Shown: positions 57,686 through 64,000 of the stretch, piece after piece
Layout of the letters: every line of letters begins with the position of its first letter
Numbering within the stretch: position 1 is the stretch's first letter
Notes under the pieces: model-generated
Seen by the model: the letters and a program-made list of their open reading frames with translations, nothing else
What the model was told of the DNA's origin: nothing
The model's database searches: none
Origin: Paenarthrobacter sp. GOM3
Lineage (GTDB): Bacteria; Actinomycetota; Actinomycetes; Actinomycetales; Micrococcaceae
Length of the DNA: 64,000 bases
Direction: 5' to 3'
Assembly: GCF_018215265.2 (NCBI RefSeq)
Contig: NZ_CP136562.1
Location: forward strand, 1,922,001 to 1,986,000
Translations under genes and position numbers: made by a program

Positions 57686-59110
57686 TTACGGAACGGGGAG
57701 TGGTTCTTTCGCCGGCGCCTGACGAAGCCGGGAGTGGCGGATGGAGTAGGTGATGTAGAACGCGGTGGCCAGCAGGAGCCATGCGATGAACGCGATCAGG
57801 GTGACCGGACGAAGGTCCTTGATGATCCAGAGGCACCCGATGATGGAAAGGATCGGCACGACCGGGTACAGCGGGACTTTGAACGGGGCGGGCTGGTTCG
57901 GGTTCTGGGCGCGTCGGATGATCACGGCCAGGGCCACCACGATGAACGCGACCAGTGTGCCGATGCTGGTCATTTCGGCAAGGAAGCTGATGGGCAGCAA
58001 TCCTGCGAGCACGGCGACAGCGGAACCGGTGATGAACGTGCCGGCAATGGGTGTCCGGGTGCGTGCGTTGACGCGGGAGAACACTGGGGGCACGAGCCCG
58101 TCGGTGCTCATTGCGAAAAAGATGCGGGTCTGGCCGTACAGCACAACCAGGGTCACGCTGAAAATGGAGACGATGGCGGCAAGGGCCAGCACGGTGCCGG
58201 GCCAGCTGGCGTTGGTAACGGTCTGCAGGATCGCCGCCAATCCGGCTTCCTGTCCTTCGAAGGCCTGCGTTTCCTGGGCTCCGATGGCCACCACAGCGAC
58301 AGCGATGTACAGAGCCGTGACGACTCCGAGGGTGATGATGATGGCCAGCGGCATGGTGCGGGACGGGTTTTTGGCTTCGTTTCCTGCGGTGGAGACCGCG
58401 TCCAGTCCGATGTAGGAGAAAAAGATGATGCCGGCAGCACCGGTAATGCCAGCTATGCCCATCGGGGCGAAGTTGGAGAAGTGGTCTTGGTTCCACCCCG
58501 TCACCCCAACGACAATGAACATCACCAGCACGGCGAGTTTGATCATCACCATGGCTGCGTTGGCTTTCGCGGATTCCCTCACTCCGCGCACCAGCAGCAG
58601 CGTGCACATGGCAACCAGGGCGATGGCGGGCAGGTTCACAACACCGCCGGCTTCGGGTGCACTGGACAATGCCTCGGGGATGCGGACCCCGAACAGGTTC
58701 TCCAGGGCCTGGTTCAGGTACTCGGACCAACCCACGGCGACAGCTGCCCCCGAGACGCCGTACTCCAGCAGGAGGCAGGCGCCCACGGCGAGGGCCGGGA
58801 ATTCGCCCAGTGTCGCGTAGGCGTAGGAATAGGACGAGCCGGAGGCGGGGATGGCGCTGGCCATCTCCGCGTAGCAGAGGGCAGTGAGTCCAGCCACGAC
58901 CGCGGCAATCACGAAGGACCAAATCACAGCCGGGCCGGCGACGGGAACAGCTTGGGAGAAGACGATGAAGATACCGGTTCCCACGGTGGCCCCGATGCCG
59001 AGCATGGACAGCTGGAAAGTGCCCATGCTGCGGGTCAGTGCTGGCTGCTCCGTGGATTGCTGCGTTCCTGGTGTCGTTCTGCGAAAGAGAACGTGGCGAA
59101 GTGAAGACAT
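57686..59110 (-). CDS. APC-family amino acid permease
   Basis: The 474-residue protein has about 12 transmembrane spans. The first carries LSMLGIGATVGTGIFIVFSQ, an APC motif, and CYAEMASAIPASGSSYSYAYATLGE follows in parts. FFSYIGLDAVSTAGNEAKNPSRTMP is typical of the CAT/cationic branch. It probably imports the substrate of the downstream genes, possibly a basic amino acid such as canavanine. It is the first minus-strand gene of the group and divergent from the LysR gene. Confidence 0.88.
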   Translation of the reverse strand: MSSLRHVLFRRTTPGTQQSTEQPALTRSMGTFQLSMLGIGATVGTGIFIVFSQAVPVAGPAVIWSFVIAAVVAGLTALCYAEMASAIPASGSSYSYAYATLGEFPALAVGACLLLEYGVSGAAVAVGWSEYLNQALENLFGVRIPEALSSAPEAGGVVNLPAIALVAMCTLLLVRGVRESAKANAAMVMIKLAVLVMFIVVGVTGWNQDHFSNFAPMGIAGITGAAGIIFFSYIGLDAVSTAGNEAKNPSRTMPLAIIITLGVVTALYIAVAVVAIGAQETQAFEGQEAGLAAILQTVTNASWPGTVLALAAIVSIFSVTLVVLYGQTRIFFAMSTDGLVPPVFSRVNARTRTPIAGTFITGSAVAVLAGLLPISFLAEMTSIGTLVAFIVVALAVIIRRAQNPNQPAPFKVPLYPVVPILSIIGCLWIIKDLRPVTLIAFIAWLLLATAFYITYSIRHSRLRQAPAKEPLPVP

Positions 59111-59350
59111 CTAAAAGTTCCTAGCGTTATGGCCTGACCAGAGGTCAGGTGGTCCTGCCTCCACGGCGTCCGTGGCGCAAGGCAGGACGGTCACTGAGCG
59201 GGAGGGGCTCCTGCCCCGTGACCGGAGATCGGCAAAGACAAGTTGTGAACACTGCGGGAGCCGAATTACTGCTGTTGGATCCCGCTGCTGTTCGTCACGC
59301 ACCGCCGCCTGATCGGGCGGCCAAACTGTGACCTGTGTCAATGCTAGATA

Positions 59351-59396
59351 TGATTAAGCACCGTGCCAATGGCATATATTCTAATCAATGATTAAG
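59351..59396. promoter_or_regulatory. A/T-rich divergent promoter with TGATTAAG repeats
   Basis: TGATTAAG occurs at 59351-59358 and 59389-59396 in the A/T-rich region between the APC permease and LysR genes. The 295-base gap holds no gene. The repeats may be LysR sites, but the second one overlaps the translation start region. Confidence 0.35.
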
Positions 59397-59405
59397 GCAA
59401 GCCTT

Positions 59406-60350
59406 ATGGATCCGTATCAACTCAGCGTCTTGCGTGAACTCGGTGATCATGGCAGTGTGGCCGCTACAGCCCGCGCCCTCGGGGTCAGTCCTTCCGCTGT
59501 ATCGCAGTCCCTTGGGGCCCTTCAGCGCAAATTCAAGGCCCCGTTGACCCAGAAGCGGGGACGCTCCGTGGAGCTCACCGACGCCGGTCAGGCTCTTGCG
59601 GTCGCGGCCATCGCCGTCTCGGAAGCGATCACCCGGGCGGAAGCAACCGTTGATGAGTTCGTTGGGGGCATCGACAGGACGGTGCATATCAGCGCCTTCC
59701 ACAGTGCCGCGATGACGTTCTTTCCTGATCTGGCGGCGTTGGAAAATACGGAAGGATTCCCGGTGGTTGAATGCGTCGATGAGGACGTTGACAGGTTCTC
59801 GTTCCCGGCCCTGACGGCCAGCTATGACATCGTCATTGGCCATAGGATGAGTCACACACCTCCCTGGCCCCGGGACAGGCTTGCAGTGTTGTCGCTGTTG
59901 CGCGAACCCATGGACGTGGCCATGCACTCCTCCCACGATCTGGCCATGAAGAAGACCCTCAAGCCCTCAGACCTCGTGGGGACCACGTGGATTTCGACGC
60001 ACACAGGGTTTTCGCCCGCTGACATGCTCGACGCCGTCGCCGCCGCGGCGGGGCATCCGATGCGGGTGGTGCACCGCATCAATGATTTCAGCACTGCCGC
60101 GGCCATGGTCTCCGAAGGCGGACATCTGGCATTACTGCCCCGGCACACGGTCCGGATCCCGGCGTCCCAGGACGTCGTTCTGCGACCTCTCCAGGGTCTG
60201 GAGACAGTTCGCCATGTGGACATGCTGATCCGGCCCGAAAGGGTCGTCCACAGAGCAGTCGCAGTCGTCATCGATGCCCTGCGCGAAATCGCCCAGTCAC
60301 ATGTTCAATCCCCCTCAGTCAGGAGCCCCAGTGCCGAAGAGTCCCCGTGA
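59406..60350 (+). CDS. LysR-family transcriptional regulator
   Basis: I choose the ATG at 59406 (AAGG upstream), giving 314 residues; 59388 is an alternative. The HTH is QLSVLRELGDHGSVAATARALGVSPSAVSQ in parts, near residues 4-35, and the substrate domain runs from about residue 85. It is divergent from the APC permease, the usual layout for a LysR regulator and its target. Its end overlaps the following lrp gene by 20 bases. Confidence 0.9.
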   Translation: MDPYQLSVLRELGDHGSVAATARALGVSPSAVSQSLGALQRKFKAPLTQKRGRSVELTDAGQALAVAAIAVSEAITRAEATVDEFVGGIDRTVHISAFHSAAMTFFPDLAALENTEGFPVVECVDEDVDRFSFPALTASYDIVIGHRMSHTPPWPRDRLAVLSLLREPMDVAMHSSHDLAMKKTLKPSDLVGTTWISTHTGFSPADMLDAVAAAAGHPMRVVHRINDFSTAAAMVSEGGHLALLPRHTVRIPASQDVVLRPLQGLETVRHVDMLIRPERVVHRAVAVVIDALREIAQSHVQSPSVRSPSAEESP

Positions 60351-60786
60351 TGAGATAGATGCGCAGATTCTTGCCGAGCTTCGGCGCAATGCCCGCATCA
60401 GCCTGGCCCAGCTGGGGGAGAAGGTGCTGCTGTCCCGTAACGCGGTCCGGCAGCGAATTGAGCGGTTGGAACGGGACGGCTACATCAGCGGCTACACCAT
60501 CAAGGAATCAGCAGGAGACGGGATCCCCACCGTCAATGCCGTGTTGTTGATTCAGCGACATGACCGCATGCGGGGCAGCGACGTGATTGCGGGTTTGCGG
60601 GCCATCCCGGAAATCGCCACCTGCGATGTGGTCAGCGGCGAGCTTGATCTCATCGTCAGGGTGGAGGCGCCGGACGCCGCAAGGATCCAGGAGATTTGGA
60701 GGCAGGTCTCGGAGTTCCCCGGAGTCCGTGACATCACCACCGCGCTGTCCCTTTCGACCGTGATTGACAGGCAGGTGCCTCGCTGA
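60331..60786 (+). CDS. Lrp/AsnC family transcriptional regulator
   Basis: A GTG at 60331 with AGGAG five bases upstream gives 151 residues. The HTH is DEIDAQILAELRRNARISLA and LLSRNAVRQRIERLERDGYI; the C-terminal RAM domain starts near residue 65. It is translationally coupled to lysR by a 20-base overlap. Its convergent neighbours are the aspartase operon genes, which it may control. Confidence 0.9.
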   Translation: MPKSPRDEIDAQILAELRRNARISLAQLGEKVLLSRNAVRQRIERLERDGYISGYTIKESAGDGIPTVNAVLLIQRHDRMRGSDVIAGLRAIPEIATCDVVSGELDLIVRVEAPDAARIQEIWRQVSEFPGVRDITTALSLSTVIDRQVPR

Positions 60787-60814
60787 GGCCTGAACCCTTT
60801 CGGTAGTTAAAAGA

Positions 60815-60854
60815 ATCCGGCGTTGCGGAAACGAGTATGTCCGCAACGCCGGAT
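60815..60854. terminator. terminator between lrp and aspA
   Basis: A perfect 15-bp stem (ATCCGGCGTTGCGGA and complement) with an 11-base loop lies between convergent genes. On the minus strand it is followed by TTCTTTTAA, so it mainly serves the aspA operon; on the plus strand it can end lrp. Confidence 0.85.
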
Positions 60855-61001
60855 GTGCTTCAGGCGGATCAGAGCAGGAAGAGGCGACCACGCCTTCAGC
60901 GGCGCCGGGGCGGTAGTGCAGGTCCAGGAAGAAGCTCAGTGCCAAGCATCACTTGCTGTTCTGGCCGTCCGCTCCGACGAGCATTGTGCCTCCAGGCAGG
61001 A

Positions 61002-62396
61002 TCAGGCGTTCATCAGGGCCTCGACCTGCTCGGGCTGGAGCAGGCCCTCACTGACAGCAATGTCGAAGACACTCTGCCCCGAGACGAGTGCCCTGTGGGC
61101 GACCTTGGCTGCCACCGCGTACCCCAGGACGGGCAGCAGCGCCGTGGCCTGGGCCGTGGACGCGCGTGCCCTGGACCGAAGCAGCGCTTCGTTGGCTTCG
61201 ATGCCGGTGACGCATAGCTCGCGCAGGACGTCGCAGCCGTTCGTCAGCCAACTCAGTGACTGCAGTAAGGCGTGGGCGATGACCGGCTCGAACGCGTTCA
61301 GCTGAAGCTGTCCGTTGTCAGCTGCCATGGTGACAGTGACATCGGCGCCGGCGACTAAGAATGCAATCTGATTGATGACCTCGGGGATGACCGGGTTGAC
61401 CTTGCCGGGCATGATCGAGGAGCCCGCTTGCCGCGGGGGCAGCCGGATCTCAGCGAGCCCTGTCTGGGGTCCGCTGGACAGCAGGCGCAGGTCACTGCAG
61501 ATTTTGGAGAGCTTGATGGCAGTGCGTTTGAGTGCCCCGGAGAACGTCATGAACGCCCCGGTATCCCAGGTTGCTTCAACAAAATCGTGGGCACGGGTCA
61601 ACTGGACCCCGCTGACCGCAGAAAGCTTGTCGATGACCCGCTCCACATAGTGCGGGTCCGCGGTGATGCCGGTGCCGATCGCTGTGGCGCCGAGGCTGCA
61701 TTCGCGCAGCAGGGCGGCTGCTTCGCGAAGGCGGCGCTGGTCTTCCTCGAGCGTGACGGCGAAGGCAATGAATTCCTGCCCGAGCGTCATGGGCACCGCG
61801 TCCTGCAATTGCGTGCGTCCGATTTTGGGGATGTCCGCGAATGCGTGGCCGCGTTCGGCGAACGATTCGGACAACAGGGCCAGTTGCTTCAGCAGGTCTT
61901 CGAGTGCGAACACGAGGGCCAAGCGCACGGCTGTCGGGTAGACATCATTGGTGGACTGGCATTTGTTGACGTGCCCGATCGGGTCGATCACTCCGTAGGA
62001 CCCCCGGGGGTGACCCAGTGACTGCAGCGCCAGGTTGGCGATGACCTCGTTGGCGTTCATGTTCGTCGAGGTTCCTGCCCCGCCCTGGATGACGTCCACG
62101 GGGAACGCGTCGTCGACCTCGCCGGAGGCTACTGTGTCGCAGGCCGAGGCGATCGCTAAGCCAATCTCGTCCGGGATCAGGCCCAGCTCGGTGTTGGTCA
62201 GGGCCGCGGCCTTCTTCACAACCGCGAGGGCGCGGACGAGGTGACGGTGGGTTCCCAGCTGGATGCCGCTGATCGGGAAATTGAGGATCGCCCGTTCAGT
62301 GTGGATGCCCCACAGTGCGGATGTAGGGACGGCCAAGGAGCCCAGGCTGTCCCGTTCGATCCTGATTCTGGTTTCATGTCCGGTGCTGGTCCTCAT
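61002..62396 (-). CDS. aspA: aspartate ammonia-lyase
   Basis: The 464-residue protein is a fumarase/aspartase superfamily member with GSSIMPGKVNPVIPEVINQ, the catalytic serine loop, near residue 320. GGAGTSTNMNANEVIAN and GHVNKCQSTNDVYPTA are the other two conserved regions. The chain length and the STNMNxNEV pattern favour aspartase over fumarase, although the two cannot be fully separated by eye. It deaminates aspartate to fumarate and ammonia. It overlaps the aldehyde dehydrogenase gene by four bases (ATGA), as last gene of its operon. Confidence 0.88.
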   Translation of the reverse strand: MRTSTGHETRIRIERDSLGSLAVPTSALWGIHTERAILNFPISGIQLGTHRHLVRALAVVKKAAALTNTELGLIPDEIGLAIASACDTVASGEVDDAFPVDVIQGGAGTSTNMNANEVIANLALQSLGHPRGSYGVIDPIGHVNKCQSTNDVYPTAVRLALVFALEDLLKQLALLSESFAERGHAFADIPKIGRTQLQDAVPMTLGQEFIAFAVTLEEDQRRLREAAALLRECSLGATAIGTGITADPHYVERVIDKLSAVSGVQLTRAHDFVEATWDTGAFMTFSGALKRTAIKLSKICSDLRLLSSGPQTGLAEIRLPPRQAGSSIMPGKVNPVIPEVINQIAFLVAGADVTVTMAADNGQLQLNAFEPVIAHALLQSLSWLTNGCDVLRELCVTGIEANEALLRSRARASTAQATALLPVLGYAVAAKVAHRALVSGQSVFDIAVSEGLLQPEQVEALMNA

Positions 62397-63808
62397 GAGG
62401 CGATCGCAATGACTTTGGGTTGGGTCATTTCCTCGTAGGCGAAGTGGACGCCTTCGCGGCCCATGCTGCCGTACTTCGAGCCGCCGAACGGCATGGCGTC
62501 GTGTCGGTAGTCGGAGGAATCGTTGATCATGACACCGCCGGCGTCGATGGATTTGGCGGTCTGCAAGGCGCGGTTGAGGTCCTTGGTGAACACGCCGGCC
62601 TGCAGCGCGTACTCGCTGTCGTTGGCCAGTTCGATGGCTTCCTCAGCGGTGTCGAACGCTTCAATTAGGACGACCGGTGCGAACAGTTCCTCGCTCCAGG
62701 CCTCGCAGGTCCGGGGCACTCCGGTGAGCACGGCAGGGGTGAGGACCGGCCCGTTAAGGATCCCCCCGGTCAGCAGTTTCGCCCCGGCCGCTACGGCCTC
62801 ATCGATCTTCCGCTTCGCTTCGGCGGCGGAGTCGTGGCTGATCATCGGTCCGACATCGGTGTGTTCGTTGCGGGGGTCGCCGGTTTTCAGCGTGGCGGTT
62901 TGGGTGACAAAGGCCTCAAGGAAGGTCTCGAACACTGGGCGTTGGACAAGGATCCGCTGTGCGCCGATGCAGTTCTGCCCGGCTGCCCAGAACGAACCGG
63001 ACACACTGGCCTCGACGGCTGCTGGGATGTCGGCGTCGTCGAAGACGATGACGGGGGCATTACCGCCAAGTTCCATGGAAAGGCGCTTGATTCCGGCATT
63101 CGCGGCGATGGCCCGGCCCGTGGCGAATCCTCCGGTGAAGGAGACCATGCGAACCAGTTTGGAGGAGATGATGGTTTGCGCGACTGTCCGGTCACCGAGG
63201 ACAACGGTGACGAAGTCTGAGGGCAAGCCGGCCTCGCGCAACAGGTCCACCAGGAGAATGGCCGTCAAGGGTGTCAGCTGGGAGGGTTTGAGGATGACGG
63301 TGTTGCCGCCGGCGATGGCCGGGCCGAGCTTGTGGGCCACCAGGTTCAACGCGTCGTTATAGGGAGTAATCGCTGCGATGAGCCCCAGTGGTTCACGGGT
63401 GAACCAGCCCTGTCGGTTCTCCGAACCTGCGAACGAGTCGAACGGAACGACTTCGCCGACGTTCCGGCGGGTTTCCGCTGCCGACAGCTTGAGCGTGTTC
63501 ACCGCGCGGGAGACTTCCTTGCGGGCCTGCTTGATGGTTTTCCCTGCCTCGGCGACAATCAACTCCGCGACCTTTTGCGACCGCTGCTGCAACAGTTCCG
63601 CAGCGGAATCCAGGATCCGTCCGCGCTCGTGGCGGGGCATGGCCGCCGCTGCCGGAGCGGAGGCCGCGGCACGGATGAGCTCGACGCGTACATCCGCCTC
63701 ACTGCATTGGGGAAGGGTGGCCAGAACGGTACCGTCAAACTTGTTCCGCACCACCAGGTCTTTGATGGTGGCTTCGCTGTTGGTCTCGGCGATGGCTGTT
63801 TCAGGCAC
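62393..63808 (-). CDS. aldehyde dehydrogenase, candidate aspartate-semialdehyde-oxidising enzyme
   Basis: The GTG at 63808 has AAGGAG seven bases upstream and gives 471 residues. Catalytic residues are Cys280 in WAAGQNCIGAQR and Glu246 in RLSMELGGNAP, with Asn151 in AAITPYNDALN. It belongs to the NAD(P)-dependent, non-phosphorylating ALDH superfamily near lactaldehyde and succinate-semialdehyde dehydrogenases. Its genomic setting between a homoserine-dehydrogenase-like gene (8-base overlap) and aspartase (4-base overlap) suggests oxidation of aspartate semialdehyde to aspartate. The start at 63877 is less likely. Confidence 0.85.
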   Translation of the reverse strand: MPETAIAETNSEATIKDLVVRNKFDGTVLATLPQCSEADVRVELIRAAASAPAAAAMPRHERGRILDSAAELLQQRSQKVAELIVAEAGKTIKQARKEVSRAVNTLKLSAAETRRNVGEVVPFDSFAGSENRQGWFTREPLGLIAAITPYNDALNLVAHKLGPAIAGGNTVILKPSQLTPLTAILLVDLLREAGLPSDFVTVVLGDRTVAQTIISSKLVRMVSFTGGFATGRAIAANAGIKRLSMELGGNAPVIVFDDADIPAAVEASVSGSFWAAGQNCIGAQRILVQRPVFETFLEAFVTQTATLKTGDPRNEHTDVGPMISHDSAAEAKRKIDEAVAAGAKLLTGGILNGPVLTPAVLTGVPRTCEAWSEELFAPVVLIEAFDTAEEAIELANDSEYALQAGVFTKDLNRALQTAKSIDAGGVMINDSSDYRHDAMPFGGSKYGSMGREGVHFAYEEMTQPKVIAIAS

Positions 63809-64000
63809 GGACGGCTCCTTTGGCGAATTCGTCAACGGCAATGATGTCGGAAATGAGGGCGTAGGCTGTTTCGACACGTCCGGCTCCCGGACCGGACACC
63901 GTCACAGCGCCAAGCAGGTCGGTGGTGAAGGACACGGCATTGGTGGCACCGGAAATGCCAGCCAGCGGGTGATCGGCCGGGAGGGCTTTGGGCTGGACGG
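63801..64000 (-). CDS. homoserine dehydrogenase-like protein, C-terminal part
   Basis: The last ~66 residues of a gene that enters from beyond the window are visible on the minus strand. They read LPADHPLAGISGATNAVSF, then TTDLLGAVTVSGPGAGRVET and AYALISDIIAVDEFAKGAVR. This matches the C-terminus of homoserine dehydrogenases of the standalone, ACT-less type. It would oxidise homoserine to aspartate semialdehyde. The stop overlaps the ALDH start by 8 bases. Only the tail is seen, so the assignment is moderate. Confidence 0.7.
   Translation of the reverse strand, partial: VQPKALPADHPLAGISGATNAVSFTTDLLGAVTVSGPGAGRVETAYALISDIIAVDEFAKGAVRA

Noticed and set aside
57608..59104. 498-codon open frame on the plus strand, Gly/Asp/His rich
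   Set aside because: Antisense to the APC permease gene, whose membrane spans and motifs are clear.

Overview
The window is a high-GC actinobacterial chromosome segment. Gene content and order (rnd-DUF3000, def-fmt-rsmB-rpe, an FMN-riboswitch ribM-rib operon, hisEGF, hisI-trp-lgt-gltBD-pyk, pdtaR) point to Arthrobacter/Paenarthrobacter or a close Micrococcaceae relative. This placement rests on gene content and protein character only, because no rRNA gene is present.

Regions. 1-7.2 kb, minus strand: a fatty-acid beta-oxidation pair (FadJ-like N-terminus, thiolase), RNase D, DUF3000, and a DUF6421-SDR-threonine aldolase operon. 7.3-16.1 kb: housekeeping and stress genes (MsrB, YbaK, SufE, rhodanese, ZapE), a BenE transporter, a small Rv0909-like protein and a cationic amino acid permease. 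16.2-17.3 kb: seven tRNA genes, including a perfect 206-bp duplication of a Gly-Val pair, followed by an orphan PD-(D/E)XK nuclease. 18.5-27 kb, plus strand: def-fmt-rsmB-rpe, then an FMN riboswitch with ribM-ribD-ribE-ribB-ribA-ribH. 27-45 kb, plus strand: hisEGF, hisI, trpE, two small membrane proteins, trpC, trpB, trpA, lgt, gltB, gltD, pyk; one DinB-like gene (29.2-29.8 kb) runs opposite. 45.2-46.9 kb: an IS30-family insertion sequence that splits an older palindrome between pyk and the ANTAR regulator gene pdtaR, followed by a tRNA-Leu. 47.8-48.7 kb holds no convincing gene.

48.7-64 kb is an accessory catabolic region: a paired SMR exporter, a MocR regulator divergent from a DHDPS-like aldolase/MFS pair, and a flavin reductase. 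Next comes a minus-strand group: APC permease, RidA, XRE-cupin regulator, standalone B3/4 tRNA-editing-type protein, Lrp regulator, gamma-lyase-type PLP enzyme. LysR and Lrp regulators follow, then a minus-strand operon of homoserine-dehydrogenase-like protein, aldehyde dehydrogenase and aspartate ammonia-lyase.

The main hypothesis is that 54.0-64.0 kb encodes L-canavanine utilisation. The permease would import canavanine, the gamma-lyase would cleave it to homoserine and hydroxyguanidine, and the B3/4 protein would clear canavanyl-tRNA(Arg). Homoserine would then pass through aspartate semialdehyde and aspartate to fumarate. The Gdx-like SMR pair at 48.7-49.4 kb could export the guanidine-type product. 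All functional statements are read from motifs, domain order and context; no database search was possible.
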